Positions 1 to 9,796 of a stretch of DNA of 58,590 nt are shown here, in pieces. The notes under the pieces were generated by a model. The model was not told the origin of the DNA and ran no database searches. It saw only the letters and a list, made by a program, of their open reading frames with translations. Both the position numbers and the translations under genes were made by a program. Every line of letters begins with the position of its first letter. Positions within the stretch are counted from its first letter, which is position 1. Origin of the DNA: Alphaproteobacteria bacterium (GTDB lineage: Bacteria; Pseudomonadota; Alphaproteobacteria; Geminicoccales; Geminicoccaceae); the NCBI GenBank assembly GCA_027045875.1, contig JALUAG010000039.1, positions 1 through 58,590 of the forward strand. Direction: 5' to 3'.

Positions 1-110
1 GCGCCGGAGATGCCGAGGCGCGCGCCCACCGCCTCGAAGGGACGTTCGCAGAGCGGCAGACCCTCCCGGGTCGCGGCGATCAGGGCGCGATCGACGGCAT
101 CCGGCTTCAT
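1..110 (-). CDS. nirH: NirH-like siroheme decarboxylase subunit, N-terminal fragment
   Basis: Only the first 36 or so codons are inside the window; the gene runs off the left edge. The ATG at 110 overlaps the nirG stop as ATGA, which implies translational coupling. The visible N-terminus (DRALIAAT, then LPLCERPFEAVGARLG) repeats the winged-helix pattern of the three upstream paralogues. In the known nir order D-L-G-H this position is nirH, an Lrp/AsnC-like protein of the siroheme decarboxylase complex that removes two acetate side chains from siroheme on the way to heme d1. The name rests mainly on position. Confidence 0.72.
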   Translation of the reverse strand, partial: MKPDAVDRALIAATREGLPLCERPFEAVGARLGISG

Positions 111-550
111 GCATCGAGCCTCAACTCGAGGAAGTATTCGCGCTCCTTGGGCAAGTTCAGCACGGCGAGGGCGGTGCGCTCCTCGATGCGGCGGATCACG
201 CGCGGGATCTCGCGGGGCTCGGTGACCGCGATCACGAACCACATGTTGAGGCGATGGTCGCGCTCGTAGTTGTGGGCGACCTCGGGAAAACCGCTGACGA
301 TCGCCGCGACCTCCTCGAAGCGATCCTCCGGCACCTCCATGGCGCAGAGGGTCACCGCGCCGCCCATCCGCTCGGCGTCGAACAGGGGACCGAAGCGGGT
401 CAGCACCCCCTCCTCGCAGAGGCGGGCGAGGCGGGCGATCACCGTCTTCTCGTCACTGCCGAGCTCGCGGGCGATCTCGGCGAACGGCCGCTCGGAGAGC
501 GGAAACCCGCCCTGAAGGCGATTGACGAGGCGGCGATCGAGGGCGTCCAT
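107..550 (-). CDS. nirG: NirG-like siroheme decarboxylase subunit
   Basis: A 147-residue Lrp/AsnC-type protein with an N-terminal winged-helix region (about 1-60: DRRLVNRLQGGFPLSERPF, then DEKTVIARLARL) and a C-terminal ferredoxin-like domain with HNYERDHRLNMWFVI, the histidine-rich signature shared by NirD/NirG/AhbA-type siroheme decarboxylases. Together with NirD, L and H it converts siroheme to 12,18-didecarboxysiroheme in the cytoplasm. An open frame extends upstream to 763, but the ATG at 550 was chosen because it overlaps the nirL stop as TGATG and matches the family N-terminus. The G label comes from gene order. Confidence 0.83.
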   Translation of the reverse strand: MDALDRRLVNRLQGGFPLSERPFAEIARELGSDEKTVIARLARLCEEGVLTRFGPLFDAERMGGAVTLCAMEVPEDRFEEVAAIVSGFPEVAHNYERDHRLNMWFVIAVTEPREIPRVIRRIEERTALAVLNLPKEREYFLELRLDA

Positions 551-1050
551 CAGGCCGCCCTTTCGGTGACGGGGGAGCCGTAACGTGCCCCCCGCTGCTT
601 GAAGCAGCGTCGGCTGAACAGCACCGCCCGCGGCAGATCGGCAATGCCCGCCGCCTCCGCCGCTTCCGCGACGAGGGCCAGCACGCGCGCGCGTTCCTTG
701 TCGTGGATCATGCAGAAGAGATTGTAGGGCCAGAGGGGCGGGCGGCGCGGGCGCCGGTAGCACAGGGTGACGTAGGGAAGGGCCGCGAGACGACGCGCCG
801 CCTCCGGCAGCCGGGCCTCGGGGACGTCGAAGACCACCATGGCGTTGGCACGGTAACCGAGGGCGCGGTGATGCACGACGAGGCCGAAGCGCCGGATCAC
901 CCCGGCCGCGATCATCCTCCGGAGCCGTGCCAGCACCTGCTGTTCGTCGAGGCCGCAGCGGCGGCCGATCTCGGCATAGGGGCGCGCGACGAGAGGCAGC
1001 CCGTCCGCGAGGGCGGCGAGGAGCGCGCGGTCGGCGGCGGTCAGTTCCAT
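550..1050 (-). CDS. nirL: NirL-like siroheme decarboxylase subunit
   Basis: A 166-residue paralogue of the flanking NirD and NirG. The helix-turn-helix region is near residues 1-60 (ADRALLAALADGLPLVARPY, then EQQVLARLRRMI), followed by the Lrp-like core. It lacks the HNYERxHRLNxWFV stretch of NirD and NirG; that region reads YRRPRRPPLWPYNLFCMIHDKE instead, with a Cys-containing tail (SRRCFKQRG). This split is what is expected of the two subunit types in the siroheme decarboxylase complex. Its start lies inside the 3' end of nirD (10-base overlap) and its stop overlaps the nirG start, so the genes should be co-translated. Confidence 0.83.
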   Translation of the reverse strand: MELTAADRALLAALADGLPLVARPYAEIGRRCGLDEQQVLARLRRMIAAGVIRRFGLVVHHRALGYRANAMVVFDVPEARLPEAARRLAALPYVTLCYRRPRRPPLWPYNLFCMIHDKERARVLALVAEAAEAAGIADLPRAVLFSRRCFKQRGARYGSPVTERAA

Positions 1051-1502
1051 TGCACCCGGAATCCGAGGTCGAGATGGAAGGCTTCCTCGAGCGGCAGATC
1101 GAGCACGGCGAGGCCGGTGCGGTACTCGATGTCGGCGACCACCGCCGCCACCCGCGCCCGGCTCGGACCGGCGATCACGAACCAGAGATTGAGGCGGTGT
1201 TCCCGTTCGTAGTTGTGGGTCACTTCCGGATACCCGCTCACGAAGTTCGCGATCTGGGGCAGCAGGGGCGCCGGCACCTGCATGGCGGCCAGGGTGCTGT
1301 AGCCCGCGCGGTGCGGTTCCACCACCGCGCCGATCCGGCCGAGCACGCCCGCCTCCCGCAGCCCCTCGAGGGCCTCGATCACCGTCCGTTCGTCGGTCCC
1401 GAGGCGCTCGGCGATGATCGCGAAGGGACGGGGGTGCAGCGGAAAATCGTGCTGGAAGCCGTCGACGAGCCGTTTTTCGAGTTCGCTGAGCGGTCGGTCC
1501 AT
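1041..1502 (-). CDS. nirD: NirD-like siroheme decarboxylase subunit
   Basis: 153 residues, Lrp/AsnC-like, with the N-terminal winged-helix (ELEKRLVDGFQHDFPLHPRP, then DERTVIEALEGL) and the HNYEREHRLNLWFVI signature near residue 95-110. It is the first of four paralogues after nirF and acts in siroheme decarboxylation for heme d1. In Paracoccus nirD and nirL are reported as one fused gene; here they are separate but overlapping. It begins 3 bases after the nirF stop on the same strand, which points to a single nirS-nirH transcription unit. Confidence 0.83.
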   Translation of the reverse strand: MDRPLSELEKRLVDGFQHDFPLHPRPFAIIAERLGTDERTVIEALEGLREAGVLGRIGAVVEPHRAGYSTLAAMQVPAPLLPQIANFVSGYPEVTHNYEREHRLNLWFVIAGPSRARVAAVVADIEYRTGLAVLDLPLEEAFHLDLGFRVQWN

Positions 1503-1505
1503 GGC

Positions 1506-2690
1506 TCAGAATCCGATCCGGTTGGCGCGGGCGGTGAAGAAGATGCCGGAGGGCTTGCGGGCGGGGATGCGGGCGAGCTCGGCGAGGCTTTCCGTGTCGT
1601 AGACCACCACCTCGTCGGAATCCCGCGCCGAGATCCAGACCTGCTCGCCCCGCGGCGTGAACTCCAGGTGCAGGATCGCCTCGCCGGGCGAGAAGGTGGC
1701 GACCACCCGCATGCTCGGCACGTCGATCACCTGCACCGTGTCGTTGCGGGGGTGGGCGAAGTTGACCCAGACCTGCCGCCCGTCGGGCCGGGCGACGGCG
1801 AACACCGGCTGGCCGTGGACGGGAATGCGGCCGATTTCGGCGAAATCCCGGCGCCGGTCGACCACCAGCAGCTCGTGGCGCCCGACGGCCGGCAGGAACA
1901 GGAGATCCCCGGCCTGCGACCAGCCCTCGAGATGCGGCATCTTGTAGACGGGAAGCGGCTGCTCGCCGCGCCCGTAGCCGTCGAGGATGCGCCGCGGTCG
2001 CGGCTCCCTTTGCCAGAGATCGAGCAGCACCAGCCCGTCCTCGCCGAACAGGCCGGCGATGTAGTAGCGCCCGTCCGGTGTCACCAGGGCATCGTAGGGC
2101 AGGCGGCCGATGTCGGCGTAGCGCGTGATGCGCGGCGCCGCGGGATCGGCGAGATCGGCGAGCCAGATCTGGCCGCCGTCGTAGAGGGAGAAGGCGAAGC
2201 GGCGGCCGCCGAGGTCCTCGATGCCCACCACCTTGGAGCGGGCACCGTCGTCGGCGTACACCGAGGGGATGTCGGCGACGAGCGCGAGATCCTCGGCGTC
2301 GAACACCCGCACGCTCCCCGGCTCGTAGTTGGCGACCGCGACGAGACCGCCGTCGGCGGAAATCGCACCCCCGATGGAATTGCCCGCCTGCACCTTGCGT
2401 GCCGCCACCTTGGCCTCGAGGAGGTCGAGCTTGGTGAGCCCGCCGTCGCGGCCGAAGATGTAGGCGTAGCGCTGATCGCGACTGAAGACGGCGGAGGCGT
2501 GGCTGAGATCGCCCAGCCCCTCGACGCGGGCGAGAATGCTGCGGCCGCTGGTTTCGACGATCAGCACCGAGCCCGAGGCGCGCTCGACGACGATGCCGAG
2601 ATCGCCGGTGCCGCGGAGCTGCGCGCGCAGGGGCGTCGCCAGCATGACCACCGACAGCAGGGCCGGGAGAAGCGGGAGAAGCCGCCTCAC
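1506..2690 (-). CDS. nirF: Heme d1 biosynthesis protein NirF
   Basis: 394 residues with an N-terminal hydrophobic segment typical of a Sec signal or anchor (LLPLLPALLSVVMLATPLRA) and a beta-propeller body with repeated blade-like motifs (SRDQRYAYIFGRDGGL, TPDGRYYIAGLFGEDGL, TPRGEQVWISARDSDEVVV). It resembles the C-terminal d1-binding propeller of NirS. The NirF family binds dihydro-heme d1 and is assigned the final dehydrogenation step in the periplasm. The GTG start at 2690 overlaps the nirC stop (GTGA), which fixes the start. The neighbours nirC and nirD are those expected in the classical operon. Confidence 0.9.
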   Translation of the reverse strand: MRRLLPLLPALLSVVMLATPLRAQLRGTGDLGIVVERASGSVLIVETSGRSILARVEGLGDLSHASAVFSRDQRYAYIFGRDGGLTKLDLLEAKVAARKVQAGNSIGGAISADGGLVAVANYEPGSVRVFDAEDLALVADIPSVYADDGARSKVVGIEDLGGRRFAFSLYDGGQIWLADLADPAAPRITRYADIGRLPYDALVTPDGRYYIAGLFGEDGLVLLDLWQREPRPRRILDGYGRGEQPLPVYKMPHLEGWSQAGDLLFLPAVGRHELLVVDRRRDFAEIGRIPVHGQPVFAVARPDGRQVWVNFAHPRNDTVQVIDVPSMRVVATFSPGEAILHLEFTPRGEQVWISARDSDEVVVYDTESLAELARIPARKPSGIFFTARANRIGF

Positions 2691-3001
2691 GGCTGCACCC
2701 CTTCCTTGAGCCGGCGCGCGAGCCAGCGCGCCTCCTCGCCGGTGATCTCGAAGCCCCAGGGCGGCATCGGCGTTCCGGGCACGCCGCCGCGGATGATCTC
2801 GGCCAGCGTGTCGGCGTCCCGATCGGCGAGGGTCTCGGGAAGGAGGGGCGGCCCCAGTCCGCCGCGCAGCGTCATGCCGTGACAGGAGCCGCAGTCCTGG
2901 CGCAGCAGGTAGAGGAGCTCGGCCTGCCGCTCGGCGGGCGGCGCCTCCGCGGCGAGGGCGAGGCCCGGCAGAAGCAAAAGCCCGGCCAGGAGCTCACGCA
3001 T
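2687..3001 (-). CDS. nirC: c-type cytochrome NirC
   Basis: A small 104-residue monoheme cytochrome c: signal peptide (residues 1-18, LLAGLLLLPGLALA), a CGSCH heme-attachment motif near residue 37-41, and a distal Met in GTPMPPWGF. NirC is a periplasmic cytochrome thought to donate or accept electrons for NirS and/or take part in heme d1 maturation. An open frame continues upstream to 3124, but the ATG at 3001 is chosen because it begins directly with the signal peptide and overlaps the nirE stop by 8 bases. Confidence 0.88.
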   Translation of the reverse strand: MRELLAGLLLLPGLALAAEAPPAERQAELLYLLRQDCGSCHGMTLRGGLGPPLLPETLADRDADTLAEIIRGGVPGTPMPPWGFEITGEEARWLARRLKEGVQP

Positions 3002-3791
3002 GGAGCACCCGCTCGATCCAGGCCGCATGACGGTCGGGGATCTCGAGCGGCAGGGGCGCCGGATTGTGCAGCACTTCCACCACCGGGCCGATGATGAACA
3101 GCACCGGCGAGCGGAAGGCGGCATCCCGGGTGGCTTCCGCGAGGCTGCCGAGAGGCGCCCGCAGGCTGCGCTCGTTCTCCTGGGTGCCGTTCTCGATCGC
3201 CATCGCCGGCGTCGCGCCGTCGAGGCCGGCTTCGATCAGCCGGGAGGTGATCTGCTCGATATGGGTGAGGCCCATGTAGACGACCAGCGTGGTCGCGGGA
3301 TCGGCGAGGCTCTTCCAGTCGAGTTCCAGCCACCAGCCCTCGCGGCAGTGGCCGGTCACGAAACGCACCCCGGTGGCGACGCCGCGATGCGTGAGCGGCA
3401 CACGGTTGGCGGCGGCGCAGCCGAAGGCGGCGGTGATGCCCGGCACCACCTCCACCTGGATACCGCGCCTGAGGAGATAGAGCGCCTCCTCGCCGCCGCG
3501 GCCGAAGACGAAGGGATCGCCGCCCTTGAGGCGGATCACCAGCCGCCCCGGGGCGGCGAGCTCGGCGAGGAGAGCGTTGATGCTGTTCTGGTCGAAGCGA
3601 TGTTCCCCCGGCTTCTTGCCGACATCGATCCTGAGTGCCGTCGCCGGGACGAGATCGAGGACCTCCTTGCCGACGAGGCGGTCGTGCACGACGACGTCGG
3701 CCCGCTGCAGGAGCCTCCAGGCCTTGACGGTCAGAAGCTCGGCATCGCCCGGGCCGGACCCGACCAGATGAACCACCGGAGCTTCCGCCAT
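2994..3791 (-). CDS. nirE: Uroporphyrinogen-III C-methyltransferase NirE
   Basis: 265 residues, SUMT family: SAM-binding GSGPGDAELLTVKA near the N-terminus, VIRLKGGDPFVFGRGGEE around residue 85-105, and VVPGITAAFGCAAANRVPLTHR. It methylates uroporphyrinogen III at C2 and C7 to precorrin-2, the entry to siroheme and heme d1. The ATG at 3791 is preferred because a GGGGG tract lies 5-6 bases upstream; ATGs at 3806 and further up (frame open to 3872) would run into the nirS-nirE hairpin. Its place inside the nir cluster supports nirE over a siroheme-specific cobA/cysG. Confidence 0.92.
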   Translation of the reverse strand: MAEAPVVHLVGSGPGDAELLTVKAWRLLQRADVVVHDRLVGKEVLDLVPATALRIDVGKKPGEHRFDQNSINALLAELAAPGRLVIRLKGGDPFVFGRGGEEALYLLRRGIQVEVVPGITAAFGCAAANRVPLTHRGVATGVRFVTGHCREGWWLELDWKSLADPATTLVVYMGLTHIEQITSRLIEAGLDGATPAMAIENGTQENERSLRAPLGSLAEATRDAAFRSPVLFIIGPVVEVLHNPAPLPLEIPDRHAAWIERVLHA

Positions 3792-3835
3792 CGTGACCCC
3801 CGCCATGCACGCGCTGCCCGAACGACCCGGGAAAG

Positions 3836-3867
3836 GGCCGGGCGACGGGTCGAGCCGTCGCCCGGCC
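3836..3867 (-). terminator. Stem-loop between nirS and nirE
   Basis: A perfect 13-bp stem (3836-3848 paired with 3855-3867) with a 6-base loop starts 6 bases after the nirS stop. On the minus strand it is followed by CTTTC, a very weak T-tract. It may act as a partial terminator or as an mRNA-stabilising end that makes nirS more abundant than the downstream heme d1 genes. No other promoter is obvious in the short gap before nirE. Confidence 0.6.
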
Positions 3868-3873
3868 TCCACC

Positions 3874-5637
<1,764 letters not shown>

Positions 5638-5699
5638 TCACTCCTTGTCGTCACTTTTCCCGGTCGATCGCAGTACACACCGGCTCGGCACCGCGCACC

Positions 5700-5713
5700 T
5701 TGACCGCCATCAA
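5700..5713. promoter_or_regulatory. FNR/Dnr-type operator between nirS and nirI
   Basis: TTGACCGCCATCAA matches the TTGAT-N4-ATCAA consensus of Crp/Fnr regulators of the FNR, Dnr and NnR classes at 9 of 10 conserved positions. It sits in the 167-base gap between the divergent starts of nirS (5634) and nirI (5802). A class II start about 41 bases from its centre would fall near 5665 for nirS and near 5748 for nirI, so one site could serve both. The Dnr-like regulator encoded at 16502-17257 is a candidate partner. Confidence 0.82.
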
Positions 5714-5801
5714 GGAAAATGTCCCGCCGAGGTTGCGTCTTGCGCGGCGGGCCGGGCGGGCGGATGGTGGCACCGTCGCGACGGCCCCGACGGGAGACGG
5801 A

Positions 5802-7889
5802 ATGAAGCCGAGCCTGTGGCCTGTCCTCGTTCTGACCAGCATGCTCCTGGCCCTCGCGAGCGGTGACGTGCGCGCCACCGGCGACGGGGGGACGTCGTGG
5901 CTCCCCCTGGTGCCCGGCGCCACCCGGCTCGGCCCGTTCGAGGGCGAGCCGCCGGCGGCGCCCGCCTATCGCGACGGCGGACTCCTGGGCTACGTCTTTT
6001 CCACCCGCGAGGTGGTGAACTCGACGGGCTTTTCCGGCAAGCCGCTGGACGTGCTGGTGGGGCTCGATCTCGAGGGGCGGATCACGGGTGCGGTCGTACG
6101 GGAGCAGCACGAGCCGATCCTGGTGATCGGCGTGCGCCCCGAGGACATCGACGCCTTCGTCGCCCGCTACGTGGGACGGCGCATCGACGAGCCGCTCACC
6201 GTCGCGCGGGGGGCTGGCGGCGACGGGCGCATCGACGCCATTTCCGGAGCCACCGTCTCATCCCTCGTCATCAACAACGCGATCCTGACCGCGGCCCGCG
6301 CCGTCGCCGCGTCGCGCGGCCTGCTGGGGGGCGGCCGCATCGACATCGCGACCTACGAGCCGCGTCGCTTCGCGCAGCTGCTCGCGGACGGCTCCCTCGT
6401 GCGACGGCGCTGGACGGTGGGGGAGGTGGAGGCGCTGCTGGAGCCCCGCGGCGGGTCGCTGTTTCCGCCGGGCGAGCCGGACGATCTCTTCCTCGAGACG
6501 GTCGCCGGGCTCGCCACCCCTGCGCGCATCGGTCGCAATCTCCTGGGCGACAAGCTCTACGAGGAGGCGATGGCCGGCCTGCGCCTCGGCGACCAGCTGC
6601 TGTTCGTCGCCGGCCGCGGTCGCTGGTCCTTCAAGGGCACCGAATGGCGCCGCTCAGGTCTGTTCGATCGGCTGCGACTCGTTCAGGGAGAACGGGATTT
6701 CGCCTTCCGGGCGGAGGACCATCTGCGGGTCGAGAAACTGGCCCTCGCCGATGCGCCCGAATTCCGCGAGCTCGCACTTTTCGTGCTGCGCAAGGAGAGC
6801 GGCTTCGATGCCGCCGCCCCCTGGCGGCTGCAGATCCGCGCCGACGGCTGGAACACGGCCGGCGATCCGGTGCCGGTGCTGCTCGAGCTCTCCTTCCGCC
6901 TCCCCGAGCGCTACATCCTGCGTCGGAAGCCGGTGGAGCTGCGTCCGCCCTGGGTCGACGTCTGGCTCGCCCGCAAATGGGACATCACCGTCCTGGCGGT
7001 GGTCCTCGTCTTCCTCACCGGCATTCTCTTCGCCCAGGACCGGATCGCCCGCGACCGCAGGCTGCACCGCCGGCTGCGCATGGGCTTTCTGGCCTTCACC
7101 CTGGCGTGGCTCGGCTGGTACGCCTCGGCGCAGCTGTCGGTGCTCAACGTCCTCACCTTCGGCGACGCCCTCAGGCGCGGCTTCGAGTGGGACTTCTTTC
7201 TGCTCGAACCGCTGATCTTCGTGCTCTGGTCCTATGTGGCGGTGGTGCTGCTGTTCTGGGGACGCGGCGTCTACTGCGGCTGGCTCTGCCCCTTCGGCGC
7301 GCTGCAGGAGCTCCTCGGCATGATCGCCCAGCGCCTGCGGATCCCGCAGCTCGATCTGCCCTTCGCGCTCCACGAACGGCTGAGGCCCATCAAGTTCGTG
7401 ATCTTCCTGGCCCTGTTCGCGGTGGCGCTGGGTTCGATGGACCGCGCCCAGCTGATGGCCGAGGTGGAGCCCTTCAAGACGGCCATCGTCCTCAAGTTCC
7501 TGCGCGACTGGCCGTTCGTGCTCTATGCCGTCCTGATCCTCGCCGCCGGGCTCTTCGTCCAGCGCTTCTACTGCCGCTATCTCTGCCCGCTCGGAGCCGC
7601 CCTCGCGATCCCGGCGCGGCTGCGGCAGTTCGAGTGGCTGCGGCGAAGGCGCCAGTGCGGGGTCGAATGCCGGATCTGCGCCACCACCTGCCCGGTGCAG
7701 GCGATCCAGCCGGAGGGGCAGATCCACCCCGGCGAGTGCATCTACTGCCTCACCTGCCAGGTGAACTATTACGACGACCACCTCTGCCCGCCCCTCATCC
7801 AGCGCCGCCAGCGCCGCGAGCGCCGCGAGGCGATGGCCCGGGCGGCGGAGAAGGCCGCTGCGGCGGGTGCGCCGGCCGGGGGGAACTGA
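5802..7889 (+). CDS. nirI: NirI/NosR-family flavo-iron-sulfur membrane protein
   Basis: 695 residues. A signal peptide or anchor is followed by a periplasmic FMN-binding domain with SGAT at 148-151 (covalent flavin site), then several membrane helices with two CxxxCP motifs (YCGWLCPFGALQE, FYCRYLCPLGAALA), and a C-terminal cytoplasmic ferredoxin-like domain with CRICATTCPVQAI and CIYCLTCQ. NosR/NirI proteins are thought to move electrons across the membrane and are needed for expression or activity of the partner reductase. Divergence from nirS favours NirI over NosR. The ATG at 5802 has GGGAG just upstream; an in-frame ATG at 5700 lies on the operator and is unlikely. Confidence 0.9.
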   Translation: MKPSLWPVLVLTSMLLALASGDVRATGDGGTSWLPLVPGATRLGPFEGEPPAAPAYRDGGLLGYVFSTREVVNSTGFSGKPLDVLVGLDLEGRITGAVVREQHEPILVIGVRPEDIDAFVARYVGRRIDEPLTVARGAGGDGRIDAISGATVSSLVINNAILTAARAVAASRGLLGGGRIDIATYEPRRFAQLLADGSLVRRRWTVGEVEALLEPRGGSLFPPGEPDDLFLETVAGLATPARIGRNLLGDKLYEEAMAGLRLGDQLLFVAGRGRWSFKGTEWRRSGLFDRLRLVQGERDFAFRAEDHLRVEKLALADAPEFRELALFVLRKESGFDAAAPWRLQIRADGWNTAGDPVPVLLELSFRLPERYILRRKPVELRPPWVDVWLARKWDITVLAVVLVFLTGILFAQDRIARDRRLHRRLRMGFLAFTLAWLGWYASAQLSVLNVLTFGDALRRGFEWDFFLLEPLIFVLWSYVAVVLLFWGRGVYCGWLCPFGALQELLGMIAQRLRIPQLDLPFALHERLRPIKFVIFLALFAVALGSMDRAQLMAEVEPFKTAIVLKFLRDWPFVLYAVLILAAGLFVQRFYCRYLCPLGAALAIPARLRQFEWLRRRRQCGVECRICATTCPVQAIQPEGQIHPGECIYCLTCQVNYYDDHLCPPLIQRRQRRERREAMARAAEKAAAAGAPAGGN

Positions 7890-7944
7890 GGCACGGAGCC
7901 GGCGAGGCGGGCGTCGCACCTCGCCGGCCCGGATCACCCCGCAT

Positions 7945-8649
7945 TCAATCGGCGAGGGCGTCGAGGAGCTTGTCCATCCGCTCGGCGATGTCGGCGTCGA
8001 ACAGCAGCAGGGTCGGCACGAGCCAGCTCAGGCGATAACGCGACTTGCCGTCCTTGTTGCGTCCGAACCAGGCGAGGGCAACGCGGCCGGCGTCCTGCAC
8101 CCGGGCCGTTTCCCGCGCCTCCCGGAGGAAGGCGCGGAAGTTGGCGGGCAGCGCATCGTATGGCTGGGCGCGCCCCTCCTGGCCGTTGGACTGGACGAGC
8201 TCGGCGAGGCGGCCGACGTTGCGCAGTGCGGCCAGCAGCCGGTGCCTGCGGGTTGCCCGGAGATAGCCGAGGAGGAGCTCACCGGCGGGCACTTCGGCGA
8301 GGGCCGTGTCCTCGGCGCCCCGGAGGGCGAGCGCGAGCCAGGCGCGGCCCTCCCGCATCGCGATCCGGCCCACGAGACGCGTATCGGCCGGAAGATCGCC
8401 GAGTACCTCCTCCACCTCGAAGGATTCCTCCCCGACCTCGTAGCGGTCGCCGGCCTTCCGTCCGTCCGCCGCGGGCGCGAGAAACCGGCACCGGGTGCCG
8501 GCGCGGCGTCCCGAGAGGAGATCGAACCCCCAGCGGCGGAGGTCGCGATGGCGGAAGATCCGTTCCTCGGCCGGTTCGCCCAGGGTCTCGAAGACGAGGG
8601 TGTCGAGGAACAGCCGTTCCTTGAGCTCGAGCAGTCGCGGGTTGGTCAT
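7945..8649 (-). CDS. Uncharacterised soluble protein, third gene of a three-gene operon beside nirI
   Basis: 234 residues, no signal peptide or membrane segment, and no family recognised. It starts LLELKERLFLDTLVFETLG; a charged middle part rich in Glu and Asp (YEVGEESFEVEEVLGDLPADT) may form a beta domain, and the C-terminal third is helical and basic, ending with a hydrophobic patch (SWLVPTLLLFDADIAERMDKLL). The ATG at 8649 overlaps the stop of the preceding membrane protein as ATGA. It converges with nirI, with 55 bases between the stops. A longer open frame reaching 9432 is the antisense shadow of the upstream genes. Confidence 0.7.
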   Translation of the reverse strand: MTNPRLLELKERLFLDTLVFETLGEPAEERIFRHRDLRRWGFDLLSGRRAGTRCRFLAPAADGRKAGDRYEVGEESFEVEEVLGDLPADTRLVGRIAMREGRAWLALALRGAEDTALAEVPAGELLLGYLRATRRHRLLAALRNVGRLAELVQSNGQEGRAQPYDALPANFRAFLREARETARVQDAGRVALAWFGRNKDGKSRYRLSWLVPTLLLFDADIAERMDKLLDALAD

Positions 8650-9251
8650 GACCGCTCTCCTGCCGGGCTCGGGTCGGCCCAGATCACCTGTTCCGCGAGG
8701 AGTTCGTCGATCTGCCAGCGGGCGAGCGCTTCGAGCAGGAAGACGAAGAAGACCGGAACGGCGGCACCCCATACCGCACCCTCGAGGAAGCCGCCGGTCA
8801 GCAGGTTGGCCACCGGGTCCAGGGCCGTCACCGCGGTTACCAGCAGCAACAGGGCGAACGCCCCGAAAAAGGCGTACCGGTCCGGATCCAGACGCTCCGC
8901 CCAGAACAGGGCGACGCCGGCCCGGGTGAGCTCGCCCGCCCGGTGCACGGGCCAGGCGCGGCTGCGCATGAAGGCCCGCTGGTCCTGCTTCGGATCGGTG
9001 CGACCCGCGTGCACTGCCTGCAGGTAGCTGACGAGAAAGCCGTAGCCGAACAGGAGCCGGTTGCCGAGCAGGGCGAACACCAGCAGCCCGAGGGCGAAGG
9101 CGATCTCCTGCGGCAGCGGGGTCACGGGCACGGCGGCCGCCAATCCGAAGGCCAGGCCCGCCACCGACAGAGCGAATACCGCCGCCAGCAGGGCGAACAC
9201 GAGATGACGTCGCCAGTCGAGACGCCACGCGGTTTCCCGCTCCCGGATCAT
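8646..9251 (-). CDS. Uncharacterised membrane protein, second gene of the operon beside nirI
   Basis: 201 residues with about four hydrophobic helices: near 15-38 (LVFALLAAVFALSVAGLAFGL), 48-65 (IAFALGLLVFALLGNRLLF), 128-145 (AFFGAFALLLLVTAVTAL) and 155-172. The loop between helices 2 and 3 is basic and the C-terminal tail is acidic (IDELLAEQVIWAD). No domain is recognised. It overlaps both neighbours by 4 bases (ATGA), so the three proteins are probably made in fixed proportion and may form a membrane complex. Confidence 0.7.
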   Translation of the reverse strand: MIRERETAWRLDWRRHLVFALLAAVFALSVAGLAFGLAAAVPVTPLPQEIAFALGLLVFALLGNRLLFGYGFLVSYLQAVHAGRTDPKQDQRAFMRSRAWPVHRAGELTRAGVALFWAERLDPDRYAFFGAFALLLLVTAVTALDPVANLLTGGFLEGAVWGAAVPVFFVFLLEALARWQIDELLAEQVIWADPSPAGERS

Positions 9252-9796
9252 CGCGTGTCCTCCCCGGCGTCGTCGCCGCCCACGGTCGGCGTTTCGTCCT
9301 TGCTCGCATCGGCACCGTCCGCGCCGTCCTTTTCGGGCGCGTCCTCGCTTCCGGCGACGAAGCTGTGGGTGAGGAGGTAGAGGTCGGCGATCTCCGGATA
9401 ACGGTAGGCGATGCTGGCCGCCAGGACGTCACCCACCGAGAGCTTCGGATCCCCGGGCTCGAGGGCGAGTTCCAGGCGTTCGAGGCTGGCTGGCGGCAGG
9501 GTCAGGGAGCCGCCCGAGAAGGCCACGTCCAGCAGGGCGACGTCCTTTCCGCCCTCGGCGGGGCGCAGCACCAGTGTCTTGCTGACAAGCTCGATCGGCA
9601 CGAGGCCGGGATTGGTCAGGGTGACGGCGAGCACGCGCGCCTCACGGTCGTATTCCGCGGCGGTGACCACGGGGGCCGCGGGTAACGCCGCGAGGGTCGC
9701 GCTCGCACGGGACCAGGCGAGATAGCCGCCTCCTCCCCAGCCGATGAAGAGAGCGAGAATGCTGGCGATGAGGATCAGGGGAACCGGTCGATACAT
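9248..9796 (-). CDS. Uncharacterised membrane-anchored periplasmic protein, first gene of the operon beside nirI
   Basis: 182 residues: one N-terminal helix (PLILIASILALFIGWGGGGYLAW), then a probably periplasmic beta-rich domain (VTAAEYDREARVLAVTLTNPG, KTLVLRPAEGGKDVALLDVAF) resembling an immunoglobulin-like fold, and a low-complexity acidic tail (EDAPEKDGADGADASKDE). The ATG at 9796 has a strong AGGAGGTGGAG Shine-Dalgarno sequence right upstream, which rules out the longer frame to 10039. No Dnr box was found before it, so co-regulation with nir is only suggested by position. Confidence 0.72.
   Translation of the reverse strand: MYRPVPLILIASILALFIGWGGGGYLAWSRASATLAALPAAPVVTAAEYDREARVLAVTLTNPGLVPIELVSKTLVLRPAEGGKDVALLDVAFSGGSLTLPPASLERLELALEPGDPKLSVGDVLAASIAYRYPEIADLYLLTHSFVAGSEDAPEKDGADGADASKDETPTVGGDDAGEDTR

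Noticed and set aside
927-2882. A 651-codon plus-strand open frame opposite nirL-nirF
   Set aside because: It is the antisense shadow of well-supported nir genes; its sequence is Arg/Gly/Asp/His-rich without domains. The same applies to 30777-34790, antisense to tamB, and to 46447-49719, antisense to the TRAP permease.
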